From Flavobacterium shii (GTDB taxonomy: Bacteria > Bacteroidota > Bacteroidia > Flavobacteriales > Flavobacteriaceae): a DNA stretch of 64,000 nucleotides. The position numbers and the translations under genes are program-made. The stretch is from positions 1 to 64,000 of the forward strand of contig NZ_JAOZEW010000020.1 of NCBI RefSeq assembly GCF_025847235.1, given 5' to 3'. The notes under the pieces were generated by a model. That model saw nothing but the letters and a program-made list of their open reading frames with translations. It did not search any database and was not told the DNA's origin. This document shows positions 44,356 through 54,744 of the stretch, one piece after another. Position 1 is the first letter of the stretch; each line of letters starts with the position of its first letter.

Positions 44356-47300
44356 TTATTGCTGTTTATATATGCGTAGATATTCCGAAGGTAAAGAACC
44401 AAATTCTTCTCTAAAGTACTTGGCAAATCTTTTTGGGGAATTAAACCCTACTTCATATGCTATTTCGGCAATTTGCATTTGGCTTTTTTCAAGAAGCTGG
44501 CGTCCACGTTTTAATCGTATGGTTCGAATAAATTCGATTGGCCCTTTACCGGTAATGGCAATTAACTTTTTGTATAAATGACTACGGCTTAGACCTAAAG
44601 CTATACTAAGGGCTTCAACAGAAAACTCAATGTCGCTTATATGTTCCTCTACTACCTTAATAGCTTTGGCTATCAGGGCTTCATCCAAAGAGGTTATAGT
44701 AATTTCTGCAGGAGAGACATCTAATTTCTGACTAAACGAGACATGACTTTTCTCTGTCCATTCTACAAATTTTTGAATGCGCAGTTTTAGCAAAATAAAA
44801 TTAAAAGGTTTGGTTATATAATCATCAGCGCCTAGTTCCAAGCCTTCCATTACATGTTCTTCGGCGGTACGTGCCGTCAATAGGATAACCGGAATATGAG
44901 ACCAATAAATATTAGTTTTTATCTGTCTGCAAAGTTCTATTCCGTTCATAACAGGCATCATTACATCACTTACAATAATGGTTACATTAAACTTATGCAG
45001 CAATTGCAGGGCCTCTTCTCCATTATTGGCAGTTATTACATAATATTCATCTTCAAGATTATCTTTAATAAATTCACAAAAATCATTGTTGTCATCTACA
45101 AATAATAATATTTTTTTATCTGTAATGATATTTATTCCTTCATCTTCTTCAATAGCAAATTCGTTTAAAAGATTTTCTGTTGAATATTCTTCTACTGTAT
45201 CTAAATCAGCCATTCTAATTGGGATCCGGAAGGTAAAAATACTACCCTGCGGCACATTATCTGTAACATTTATTGTTCCTCCGTGAAGATTGACATATTC
45301 ATGTACAATATGTAATCCTATACCTGCTCCGGTTTTTTCCTGTTCCTGCTGAGCCTGATAAAACCGTTCAAAAATATGTTCTTTTTCTTTGTTGCTAATG
45401 CCAGATCCTGTATCAGAAACACTTACAGAAACAGTATCATTTACTTGTTTTATATGGATTCGGATTGTACCTCCATCCAGAGTATACTTGAATGCATTTG
45501 AAAGTATGTTTGTAAGTATCTTTTGAACTTTATCCCGGTCAAATGACATTGTTAAACTTTCTATATCTGTGAACAACAATAGATTAATATTACGCTCTTC
45601 TGCATAAACACAAAATGAAGTGTAAATTTCATTAATAAAACTAACAAAATCACCGGACTTTAAATTCAGCCTTTCTACACCAACATCCAGTTTATGAAAA
45701 TCAAGCAATGAGTTTATTAATGCCATTAGCTGTTGTGCATTTCTATACATTACACTCAGCTTTTTTCTCATGCTTTCGTTGGCTGCATCTTTCAATAAAA
45801 TCTGCAAAGGGGTAATAATGAGCGTAAGCGGCGTACGCAAATCATGGCTGATATTGGTAAAAAACCTTAATTTTATCTCATTAATATGTATTTCCTTCTC
45901 ATGATCAACCTGCATACGATGCTGTTCCAGTTCTATAAGATGCTTTTCTTTTGTTCTGCGAATATAAAATGTCACTGCACTAATAATTAAAATTCCATAT
46001 ATGATAAAAGCCCAAATCGAAAAATAGAAAGGAGGCATTACATTTATAAATAATTCTGTAGGGACATTGTTCCAAACACCATCACCATTACGCGCTTTTA
46101 TTAAAAGTCTGTAATTACCGGTTGGAAGTGAAGATATTACTATTTTATTTTTTTGAGTAGGTAGCCAATGTGTATCAAAGCCTTCAATTTGATAAATATA
46201 TTTCACTTTATCAGCACTCAATAAATTTCCTGTTGTAAACTGCAAGGAAATAAGTTTATCATCATGCCTGAAATTTAACTCGGAAGTTAATTGCATTGGC
46301 TGATCGAGAAACTTGCGTCCATCATAGTAGGAGTCTACCTGAATAGTATTATTGCCCACTGTCAATTCAGTAAATATAACTTTTGGTGTAGATTGGTCTT
46401 TTTCAGACATTTTATTCGGATTCAAAATAGTATATCCTTCTACATTACCAAGCAGAATATCTCCATTTTGTAGTTTGCAGACAGCGCGGTCATTAAAAAA
46501 ATTATTCATAAGGCCATCTTTGACCGAGTAATTTTTACTTGAAAAAGAAAATCCTCCATTTGATACTGGCCTAACAGTAAGTATTGAAAGCCCATTACTT
46601 GTTGTTACCCAAATATTATTGAGATTATCTTCTGTTATCCCTTTAATTGAATTATCACATAATCCATTTTCCTTATCAAAAGAATAAATAGTGTCCTTTT
46701 TTTGATTCCAGATAATCAGTCCTTCACTACCACCTAACCATATAATACCACGTTTATCTTTATATACATTTGCAATCAGACCTTGGGGGAAAGTTTGATT
46801 TCCTTTCTTATTGCCAAGATATAAAGTCTTTTTGTAATTCGTAATATCAATTACCAAAAGGCCAAATACAGTACCAACATACATTTTATCACCACCATCA
46901 TAAAACATATCCAACGCATAAACAATATCATCAAATGGCGTAATCACAGCATTAAAATTATCCGAGTCTGATTGTAATACCTGAATTTTTCCACCTAATG
47001 ATCCTATCCACAGATTTCCATACCTGTCTTCTTTTAAATTCCAAATACTATTACTGGTCAGTTTACTGTTCTTTGTAGTATACTGGATCATTTTGCCATT
47101 TTCATAACAAAAAAGTCCTTTTTGATAGGTCCCAATCCAAATACGATTCTTCCTGTCTTCCAGTATAGATATTATCGCAATGTTTGGAATCGGGAGTTTC
47201 CTAATGGTTCCTGAGTTTTTTTCTTTTATATATAATCCGTTACCATCTGTTGCTAACCAAATATTTCCATGATAGTCTTCCATTATAGACATGATGTCAG

Positions 47301-48369
47301 AACATTCAGGATATCGAAAATTGATAAAATTCCGGAAGCTTTCATGATAAAATGAAAGTCCTTTTTTATTGTATCCAATCCAGACAGTCTCATTGTTGTC
47401 TTTGTACAGACACTTTATACTGTTCGATGATAGGCCTTCGCCCCATGGATCAGATACTACATTTTTAAACAAATCTTTTCCTTTGTCGTAGATAAACAAT
47501 CCTTTGTGGTCTGTTCCTACCCAGATTTGTCCCGGCTGATTTTCGATAATACTTGTTATATGATTGGCTTCGGTTTTTAATTTTGAAGGCAATTCTAATC
47601 TTTTCCACTCTTCAACTGAATTCTTTTTGTAAAAAACCTGTTCACTTTTATCCGAACAAATCCACAGCCCATTATTACCATCTATGTAAACTGTATTGGC
47701 AGCATTAACAGCATTCTGTTTTATAAAGTCAGGTAATTCTATAAAGGTTAAAGCTCCGGAATTTTTATCCATTTTCCAGAAAACCCCTGAATTATATTGA
47801 ATTGCGTACAGAAATTTACCATTATCAGCAACAGAAATTTCCTCTTTTAAAGGAGTCTTTAATTGGAATACAGAAGTCTTTTTTTTCTTAATATTATAAA
47901 AAAACACCTTCTTTTTGTTTAGCACCCAGAGATTACGATTTTTATCAACAAAAACTTTAGCATTAAACTCCGACTCTATCCCCAGATTAAGCAACAACAC
48001 TTTTGTATCTGAAAAGGAATCTTTATCTCTTTTATATACCATGTAAGAGTACCCAAAGTCTATCCAGATATTACCCATATCATCTTCCTGCAATTCAAGT
48101 ATATTATTTGAAGACAGAGCATTAGTTACACCTGAATGCGTTTTATAAACCTTAAATCCATATCCGTCGTATCTATTTAGTCCAGACTCTGTACCTAGCC
48201 AAAGAAATCCGTAACTATCCCTTAGAACAGACCTGACATTATTATTGGAGAGACCTTCATTAGTTTCTAAATGATGAAAAACATAGGGAGACTGTCCAAA
48301 AACACTTTGAAAAGTAACTATCAAAAATACTGTACTTAATAAGTATAAGAATCCTTTATTTTTTTTCAT
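44356..48369 (-). CDS. Hybrid two-component sensor/regulator (HTCS) of the glycan locus
   Basis: This 1337-residue one-protein signalling system has a signal peptide (1-25), two seven-bladed regulator-propeller domains in the periplasm (about 30-700; repeats of the type NIWIGTxxxGL), a Y_Y_Y domain (about 710-775), and one membrane helix (about 781-803). The kinase has phosphoacceptor H842 (NISHDLRTP) and an HATPase domain (NILSNAFKYT, DTGSGIS, GAGIGLHIV). A receiver with D1135 (VSDVMMP) and an AraC-type DNA-binding domain (about 1235-1337, IAEIAYEVGFNSPKRFAKYF) complete it. HTCS proteins bind oligosaccharides with the propellers and switch on the linked locus. All key residues are present. 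Confidence 0.95.
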   Translation of the reverse strand: MKKNKGFLYLLSTVFLIVTFQSVFGQSPYVFHHLETNEGLSNNNVRSVLRDSYGFLWLGTESGLNRYDGYGFKVYKTHSGVTNALSSNNILELQEDDMGNIWIDFGYSYMVYKRDKDSFSDTKVLLLNLGIESEFNAKVFVDKNRNLWVLNKKKVFFYNIKKKKTSVFQLKTPLKEEISVADNGKFLYAIQYNSGVFWKMDKNSGALTFIELPDFIKQNAVNAANTVYIDGNNGLWICSDKSEQVFYKKNSVEEWKRLELPSKLKTEANHITSIIENQPGQIWVGTDHKGLFIYDKGKDLFKNVVSDPWGEGLSSNSIKCLYKDNNETVWIGYNKKGLSFYHESFRNFINFRYPECSDIMSIMEDYHGNIWLATDGNGLYIKEKNSGTIRKLPIPNIAIISILEDRKNRIWIGTYQKGLFCYENGKMIQYTTKNSKLTSNSIWNLKEDRYGNLWIGSLGGKIQVLQSDSDNFNAVITPFDDIVYALDMFYDGGDKMYVGTVFGLLVIDITNYKKTLYLGNKKGNQTFPQGLIANVYKDKRGIIWLGGSEGLIIWNQKKDTIYSFDKENGLCDNSIKGITEDNLNNIWVTTSNGLSILTVRPVSNGGFSFSSKNYSVKDGLMNNFFNDRAVCKLQNGDILLGNVEGYTILNPNKMSEKDQSTPKVIFTELTVGNNTIQVDSYYDGRKFLDQPMQLTSELNFRHDDKLISLQFTTGNLLSADKVKYIYQIEGFDTHWLPTQKNKIVISSLPTGNYRLLIKARNGDGVWNNVPTELFINVMPPFYFSIWAFIIYGILIISAVTFYIRRTKEKHLIELEQHRMQVDHEKEIHINEIKLRFFTNISHDLRTPLTLIITPLQILLKDAANESMRKKLSVMYRNAQQLMALINSLLDFHKLDVGVERLNLKSGDFVSFINEIYTSFCVYAEERNINLLLFTDIESLTMSFDRDKVQKILTNILSNAFKYTLDGGTIRIHIKQVNDTVSVSVSDTGSGISNKEKEHIFERFYQAQQEQEKTGAGIGLHIVHEYVNLHGGTINVTDNVPQGSIFTFRIPIRMADLDTVEEYSTENLLNEFAIEEDEGINIITDKKILLFVDDNNDFCEFIKDNLEDEYYVITANNGEEALQLLHKFNVTIIVSDVMMPVMNGIELCRQIKTNIYWSHIPVILLTARTAEEHVMEGLELGADDYITKPFNFILLKLRIQKFVEWTEKSHVSFSQKLDVSPAEITITSLDEALIAKAIKVVEEHISDIEFSVEALSIALGLSRSHLYKKLIAITGKGPIEFIRTIRLKRGRQLLEKSQMQIAEIAYEVGFNSPKRFAKYFREEFGSLPSEYLRIYKQQ

Positions 48370-48628
48370 GTAAAATAGTTTATTTCAACTTTTGGATAGC
48401 TAAAAAATTATTAATATTCTTTAATTTCTATAATAAAAAAATTTACAAATCAATTAAATTTTGGACTTTTTATTAAGACTCATTCAGATATAAATATACT
48501 TCCATTATTTCATTTTTTTATATGATTTAATTAAATAAAACACTTCTAAATTCATCCAAGTAAAGGATAAAAACATGGAAGTAATAATTTATTTTCATAC
48601 CTCATGTATCGATTACTATCATTTTAAC

Positions 48629-49459
48629 CTAATCGGAAACGACAACGCCTTTGAAGCCCCATTCCTCTCGCAAAATGGTGTTGAGCATATAATCGTTTTC
48701 ACATAAATATTCGCCTCTAAACTTGTTGTAGGCGCCCATTATACTGTATGCTTTTGCTTCTTTTACGGAAGCTTCAAATGCTGGTAAATAAATTTCACGA
48801 AGGGTACGTTCATCCATTTGAACATCGTAAAAATCCCGATTGGTTTCTTGATTATTGGCTGCAAAATGTTTAACATAAGCCATTACATCATTATCTTGTA
48901 AACCAATTACCATTGGTACTGTTAATTTTTTATTAAAAAAAGGATCTTCCGTCATGTACTCATACGTTCTTCCTCCAAGTGGTGTTCTCACAATATTTAT
49001 AGCTGGTGAAAGCAACATATCTTTATCTCTGGCACGCTATTCTTGCCCAACGCTATTCCCAAAAGTATAAGCCATCTCTTGATTAAAAGTCGCAGCCAAA
49101 GCACCTGCAGCGGGATAATAAGTTGCAAAATCATTTGTTAATCCGGCAGGAGCCCAACTATCACGTGAAATTTCTTCACGAACACCCAAAGGACCATCGG
49201 CCATTTTCAATTCCGGAATTCCCAAACGTTTTACACCACCAGTAGAAAACATGCTATTGCCATGCAACATTCCTATTTTTTCCTCCAGTGTCATTTGAGT
49301 AATCAATTTGTCTATTTGGGCATCGTATTTTGAAGTTAACGATTTTACTGTGATTATTGTTGGTTTCATTTTTTTACTTTTGACTGTTTGAGAATTAACT
49401 TGATAACCCGAAAACAGTAACATTGAAAAAATGGATAAAGTGATTATTTTATTTTTCAT
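48629..49459 (-). pseudogene. GH3 gene with in-frame TAG and 3' truncation
   Basis: From the ATG at 49459 a signal peptide and the first GH3 segment (MTLEEKIGMLHGNSMF, GGVKRLGIPELKMADGP) run to a TAG at 49039-49037. The same frame then continues with proper GH3 sequence (ARDKDMLLSPAINIVRTPLGGRTYEY, KHFAANNQE, SIMGAYNKF) to GVVVSD, where TAG at 48631-48629 ends the frame immediately after the nucleophile Asp. About 270 of some 740 residues remain. The 259-bp gap down to the HTCS start (48370-48628) holds only AT-rich DNA. It cannot be active. Confidence 0.85.
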
Positions 49460-49489
49460 TTAGATTATTTTTACTTTATGGTTTTGTAA

Positions 49490-52357
49490 TTATTTTAATG
49501 TAATAGTTTGTTGGTGACCATCATAATTAACTACTTGCCCTTGAACATCATATACAAATGCTTTAGGATTTTCTTTACTCACGGGAACAATGACAAATTT
49601 TCGGTTTTTTAACATTCCTTTAAATTCTCCTTTTCGCTCGCCAATAGTTAAAACACCGTTTGTTTCATTATAATTGAATGCAATAGTAGAATGGAATCCT
49701 TTTTCATAATTATAATTTACACCTTCATCTTCATATAAATTAAAACTTCCGTTCTTTCCTTTATATACATAGAGAATAATAGTATCTGCTGGTTTTTCAT
49801 CAGTATATTGTACTTCTGGTCCTACTGGAATAATAGCACCTTCAGGAATAAATAATGGAATGCGACCGTATGGTGCGTCTACAGATAAAGTTTGTCCGCC
49901 CTTAATATATTTAGCTGTATTAAAATCATACCAATTAGTTCCTGCAGGAAAATATACATTTCTTTTGCGATCTCCATATTTATAAACTGGACAAACCATA
50001 AAATTTTGACCAAACATAAATTGATCATTACTATTTACAACGTTTTTATCGTTAGAAAAATCCATTACTAAAGGACGCATAATAGTATAATCGTCAAAAT
50101 GGGTCATCCCTGCCATGGTGTAGATATAAGGCATTAATCTATAACGCAAATTATCATAAAACAAAATGGACTCATATGCAGGATGTCCTTTAGGAGCTAT
50201 ATTCCATGGTTCACGATAAGGGAATTGCCCATGTGATCTATATAATGGTGCAAAAACACCAAATTGATGCCAACGTGTATTTAATTCTCTCCATTCTTTA
50301 TTGTCGGCATTTTCTTTTCCATTTTTATCGTATTCCGTTTGAGCTGCCACATAACGATCTTCAACACAGAATCCACCAATATCCATAGTCCAATATGGAA
50401 TACCACTAATGGCAAAGTTTAAACCTGCCGAAATTTGTGCTTTCAAATCTTCCCAACGTGTTGCAATATCACCACTCCATGTTGCTGTTGAATAGCGTTG
50501 TAATCCTGCAAAACCAGATCTGGTTAATAAAAACACACGTTTATTTGGATCTACACTACGTTGCCCATTATAAATGGCTTCGGCATTCATCAGAGCATAA
50601 GTATTGAAATATTCTGTTGCTGATCCTAAAGCTGTTGGCCCTTGCAGTTCTTTACGATAGTCCATATCCGTACAATCTAGAACATTTGGTTCACTGGCAT
50701 CCATCCACCAGGCATCAATTCCTGTTGGATATAAATTTTCATAAATTTGTTTCCAAAATAGTTTTCGTGCACCACCCGAATAAGCATCATAGAAAGAACC
50801 TACATAACCAGGACCAACCCAGTCACGAACATTATCTTTTATGGCTTGTTGATACATCCATCCTTTTCGGTCAAATTCTTTAAAATGTTCTGTTGTTTTA
50901 TAAAACTTAGGCCATACCGAAATCATCATTTTTCCATTCATCGCATGGATAGAATCTACCATCGCTTTTGGATCAGGAAAACGTTTTGGATCAAATTTAT
51001 GGCTTCCCCAAGAATCCTCTTCCCAGTAATTCCAATCTAGTACAATATTATCAATAGGAATCTTACGATCTCTGAATCCTTTTAAATTGCTTAAAACTTC
51101 ATCTTCGGTTTTATATCGTTCACGGCTTTGCCAATAACCCATTGCCCATTTTGGCATAATTTGAGCTTTTCCTGTTAGGGTACGATATCCTTTGACTACC
51201 TCATCCATAGAATTACCATGAACAAAAAAATAATCTAATTTTTTGTTCATTTCACTCCACCACACTTGATTGCTTTTCTCTTCAACTAATTGAGGTGTTC
51301 TTACTCTTAATCCGCAATAGGATGTTCCTCCATTTGGTTTCCATTCTATTCGTAAAGGAACTCGTTTACCAGCTTCTAAATGCATAGAAAACTTATAGCT
51401 ATTAGGATTCCAAGCTGTTCTCCAACGCTCTGGAACTACTAATTGATTGTTCAAATACACTTTAACATAACCTGAATAATATAAAGTAAATTTATATTCT
51501 CCATTTTGTGGCGCTTCAATATCACCTTCATAAGTAACGTTAGCGTTTTTTAAAGGAAAATTTTCTGGTAAATTTTTAAAACTTTTAATATCTTCAAAGA
51601 AAACAGATGCTTCTTTTCGAACTAGTTCTATTTTTCCATTATCTGGCGTAACATAAGTACCTGTTAAGTTATTAGGCTCACCATTTTTATCGAATAATTT
51701 AAAAACAGCATTTAATTGCTCATAAGGACGACTGTCTCCAAAACGGCTTAATGAATAACTATCCCATAAAAGACCATAATTTTTATTTGAAACAATAAAT
51801 GGTACCGAAACTTTAGTATTGTATTGAAATAATTCTTCGCTTTTGTCCTTGTAATTAAACTCGTCTGATTGATGTTGTCCTAAACCATAAAAAGCTTCAT
51901 CTTTTGGCGAATCGAAAATTTGACGAATTGTATACCCCTTAGTTCCTTCAACTTCTATTGGACTAAATGTTTTACCTCCACCAGATCTTTCTGCCAAAAT
52001 AATTTTTCCGTTTTTATCTTTAAACTTAATACCTCCATCTTTTGACGAAATCATAACATTTAAAGTTTCAGTAGCTAATTTGATAGAATCTTTTACTTCG
52101 GTAACCTGAAACGGAACAGTCCCAATATTAGGCACAATAATTAAACTGGAATCTTTTGAAAATGCGTTATCTGCTGTCGCAGACACATGTATCAAATCAT
52201 TCCCTAAAACCTGCAAGCGTAATTTACTTAATGCTAATTCTTTAGAATGACTTATGTTTACAATTACACCATCATCAGTTTTTTCGTACTGTTTAGTAGC
52301 GCAGGATGCTAATACCAATCCGGTAATTAGACTTAAGTATATTTTATTTCTTTTCAT
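49490..52357 (-). CDS. GH31 alpha-xylosidase with PA14 insert
   Basis: The 955-residue lipoprotein (signal ending VLASCATK, Cys19) has the GH31 N-terminal beta domain, and a PA14 module (about 240-365, GEYKFTLYYSGYVKVYLNN) inserted before the barrel. Catalytic residues are nucleophile D553 (WWMDASEPN) and acid/base D630 (WSGDIATRW), and C-terminal beta domains follow. PA14-bearing GH31 enzymes include the Cellvibrio alpha-xylosidase, which removes the non-reducing-end xylose from xyloglucan oligosaccharides. This is the strongest single clue to the substrate of the locus. The gene is visibly AT-richer than the GH51-GH5 segment, so the locus may have been assembled from more than one source. 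Confidence 0.9.
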   Translation of the reverse strand: MKRNKIYLSLITGLVLASCATKQYEKTDDGVIVNISHSKELALSKLRLQVLGNDLIHVSATADNAFSKDSSLIIVPNIGTVPFQVTEVKDSIKLATETLNVMISSKDGGIKFKDKNGKIILAERSGGGKTFSPIEVEGTKGYTIRQIFDSPKDEAFYGLGQHQSDEFNYKDKSEELFQYNTKVSVPFIVSNKNYGLLWDSYSLSRFGDSRPYEQLNAVFKLFDKNGEPNNLTGTYVTPDNGKIELVRKEASVFFEDIKSFKNLPENFPLKNANVTYEGDIEAPQNGEYKFTLYYSGYVKVYLNNQLVVPERWRTAWNPNSYKFSMHLEAGKRVPLRIEWKPNGGTSYCGLRVRTPQLVEEKSNQVWWSEMNKKLDYFFVHGNSMDEVVKGYRTLTGKAQIMPKWAMGYWQSRERYKTEDEVLSNLKGFRDRKIPIDNIVLDWNYWEEDSWGSHKFDPKRFPDPKAMVDSIHAMNGKMMISVWPKFYKTTEHFKEFDRKGWMYQQAIKDNVRDWVGPGYVGSFYDAYSGGARKLFWKQIYENLYPTGIDAWWMDASEPNVLDCTDMDYRKELQGPTALGSATEYFNTYALMNAEAIYNGQRSVDPNKRVFLLTRSGFAGLQRYSTATWSGDIATRWEDLKAQISAGLNFAISGIPYWTMDIGGFCVEDRYVAAQTEYDKNGKENADNKEWRELNTRWHQFGVFAPLYRSHGQFPYREPWNIAPKGHPAYESILFYDNLRYRLMPYIYTMAGMTHFDDYTIMRPLVMDFSNDKNVVNSNDQFMFGQNFMVCPVYKYGDRKRNVYFPAGTNWYDFNTAKYIKGGQTLSVDAPYGRIPLFIPEGAIIPVGPEVQYTDEKPADTIILYVYKGKNGSFNLYEDEGVNYNYEKGFHSTIAFNYNETNGVLTIGERKGEFKGMLKNRKFVIVPVSKENPKAFVYDVQGQVVNYDGHQQTITLK

Positions 52358-52415
52358 ACATGTAAAAATTATTTGTAATAAATCGTATAATATTGTCTTT
52401 TTATTTATCCGCCTT

Positions 52416-52450
52416 TGTTTGCAACAAACAACTTATTAATGGCTATTTCA
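52416..52450. promoter_or_regulatory. GTTTG-palindrome motif upstream of the GH31 gene
   Basis: GTTTGCAACAAAC followed by AACTTATTAATGGC resembles GTTTGCTTAAGCAAAC followed by TTGTTATTTATGGC at 17581-17610, upstream of a GH43 gene. It lies about 60-90 bp before the GH31 ATG. Confidence 0.35.
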
Positions 52451-52482
52451 TATAATTTAGTTAGATTATGCTTCATAAAAAC

Positions 52483-52701
52483 TTAATCTCCAATTTGCGT
52501 TTGTTTTCCACTTTTTTTCTGTATTTCTACCACTAATTGATTGTAGTGGTTTCCGATGTTTTTTTCTCCCCAAAACTGACCCCAAGTTTCATCAAAAGTA
52601 GATTTTCTCACACTTTTGATTTCGAAATCAGTACTTAAATTTTCATTTAATTTTAGTAAAAATCTTACATATAATATTATAACCATTTTATTAATAACCA
52701 T
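52483..52701 (-). pseudogene. Remnant of a GH97 N-terminal domain
   Basis: The 72-codon frame contains a stretch (FDETWGQFWGEKNIGNHYNQL) that resembles the conserved N-terminal GH97 motif, in which a TW-x-PVWG pattern is followed by a charged xxRNHYNE stretch. The part before it (MVINKMVIILYVRFLLK) looks unrelated. No other GH97 sequence follows. It is probably the leftover of a second GH97 gene deleted during decay of the locus. The 870 bp from 52702 to about 53290 are very AT-rich and show only a small GGGAG...CTCCC hairpin near 52880. Confidence 0.55.
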
Positions 52702-53288
52702 TTAAACAATACCCTTAGGGACATTTTCACTAACTTACATTTTATTTTACCGTCAGGTAAAACTACTTAATAACTATTCTTTTTACTTTGACTAAATCCA
52801 GAGATTACAATTGAGAAGTAAAGCAACTATTATATTTTTTGTGTCATTTTCAATTTTTAACTAATAATTCAATAAACCAGGGAGACTATAAAACTCCCCA
52901 GTCTAAAAACTAACCAAGTTATTATTTTACCAATTCTATTTGATAGTATTTTTTTTCTTCTAGCAAATTTGATTTATTACATAATTATTCCTTTTTCAGA
53001 AAAGCTTATTATACTTGTTTGATCAAATTAGTCAATTCAGTTTTAAGTATATTAACTAACATTCAAAATAATTAATGATTTAATATATAATCAACAAGTT
53101 AAATTAGAATGATTGTTGAAAAAATACTTTATTTTTCATTATTAAAAATTCTACAAGAAATTACATTTACAAATATCCTTAAAACCCCATTACCTTATGG
53201 TGTTCTTTTGTGTCAAAACACTACCTCATTTGTTGCAATTTCACCATATCAGTAGTCTTTTCATTAATACGTATACTAAAAATTGGAA

Positions 53289-53596
53289 AAACCGGTCAAA
53301 TTGACCACCAGTTTCCAGTGTAAATTGACCACCATTTTTCGGGGTAAATTGATCATTAAAAACTACTAGCTTTTTCATGTTGTTAGAACCATACATTCGT
53401 TAAAAAAACACGGATTATGCCAAACAAAATAACAGACATGAGTAAAATTAGAAAAGTAATTAAATTCTATTGTAATGGAAAAAGTAAGTTATTTATAAGT
53501 AGCTACTTATCCCTATCTAGAAATACAGTAAAGAGGTATTCGATATGCAAACAAAAAGTAGAGAAAAAGTTAAGCTACATTTTTGTAATTAGTTAA
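53289..53596 (+). pseudogene. istA: IS21-family remnant: terminal repeats and istA N-terminus
   Basis: Two spaced copies of AAATTGACCACCA (53298-53333), then a related AAATTGATCA copy, are typical of the multiple-repeat end of IS21 elements. The ATG at 53417 opens a 59-codon frame whose first part is the helix-turn-helix N-terminus of IstA (DMSKIRKVIKFY, GKSKLFISSYLSLSRNTVKR). The similarity is lost near 53560, where the IS3 element begins. istB and the other end are absent. Confidence 0.65.
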
Positions 53597-54448
53597 TTTA
53601 TTAAATTCTTCAATAGTTTTATAGTTCAAAGCAGAGTGCCTTCTTTTTTTATTGTACCAAATTTCGATGTATTCAAAAATTTCAAGTTCCATTTGTTCTT
53701 TAGTAATTAGTTTATTTCCATAAATTAATTCTGTTTTTAGTGATTTGAAAAAACTTTCTGCAACAGCATTATCCCAGCAATCTCCTTTATGGCTCATACT
53801 TCTAGTGACAGTCTTAAAAGAGTCAAGCATATTAGTAAAGCTTTTATTAGCATATTGAATTCCTCTGTCGGAGTGGAATATTAATTCATTTGTAATTTTT
53901 CGATTTTTAAGTGCCATTTTCCAAGCTGCTACTGTAGTTTGTTTAGTACTCAAACCATTGCTTAGACTCCAGCCAATTATTTTTCTATCGAACAAATCCA
54001 AAATAATTGTGAGATACAAAAATCCGTCCTTTGTTTGAATATAAGTTATATCTGAAACCCAAGCTTTAGATGGTTCTTTCACTGTAAATTCTCTTTTTAA
54101 GATATTTGGAACAACAAAATGATTATGTTTTGAATTGGTTGTTACTTTAAATTTTTTACTCAATTTACTGTACAAACCTAATTGCTTCATGTATTTAGCG
54201 ACTGTTATTCTAGATATTTGATATCCTATATTTTGAAGTTCTAAAGTAATTCTTGGACTTCCATATCGCTGTTTAGTATTAAAATATATTGAAGTTATTG
54301 CTTCTTTTATTAAAATCACTCGTTTTTACCTTTCTGAAACAATCTGTTTTTTCCATTTATAGTAACTGCTGTTGCTTACTGCTAAAACTTTGCACATCTT
54401 TTCAATCGAATATATTTTTTCATGGTCTTTTATGAAAAGATAAATCAT
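53570..54448 (-). pseudogene. IS3-family transposase OrfB, interrupted by in-frame TAA
   Basis: The frame starts at the ATG 54448 (overlapping the orfA stop), meets TAA at 54328-54326 after 40 codons, and continues in the same frame with 250 residues of intact rve integrase core. The DDE residues are visible in WVSDITYI, IFHSDRGIQY and NAVAESFFKSLKTE, and the C-terminus is YNKKRRHSALNY. Only the short HTH_21-type N-terminus (IEKMCKVLAVSNSSYYKW) is cut off. A GTG at 54319 could restart the catalytic part. Confidence 0.75.
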
Positions 54449-54744
54449 CAACCTCCCTTGGAAAAGATGCTTATTGCTTTTTTTAAGATATCACGTTCTA
54501 ATTCTGCTTCTTTTAATTTTTTTTCAAGTTCATGAATTTTTTCTTGTTCCGGACTTAGTTTTAAATTGCCTTTTCCAGGAAAACTTCCCGTTCCAAATTC
54601 TTGAAAATCTTGGCGCCACTTATAAAGCAAAGCAGCTGTTATACCTAGTTCCTTGGCAAGTAGAGAGATATTATCTCTTTCATAACTTAATTGGACTGCT
54701 TTCTCTTTGAAAATGCGGTCGTAATTTTTACGATTTTCTTTCAT
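54448..54744 (-). CDS. IS3-family transposase OrfA
   Basis: The 98-residue protein has a helix-turn-helix (about 10-50: FKEKAVQLSY, KELGITAALLYKWRQDF) and a leucine-zipper region (about 65-95, HELEKKLKEAELERDILKKAI). This is the standard DNA-binding subunit of IS150-type elements. Its stop overlaps the orfB start. It looks intact. Confidence 0.85.
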   Translation of the reverse strand: MKENRKNYDRIFKEKAVQLSYERDNISLLAKELGITAALLYKWRQDFQEFGTGSFPGKGNLKLSPEQEKIHELEKKLKEAELERDILKKAISIFSKGG

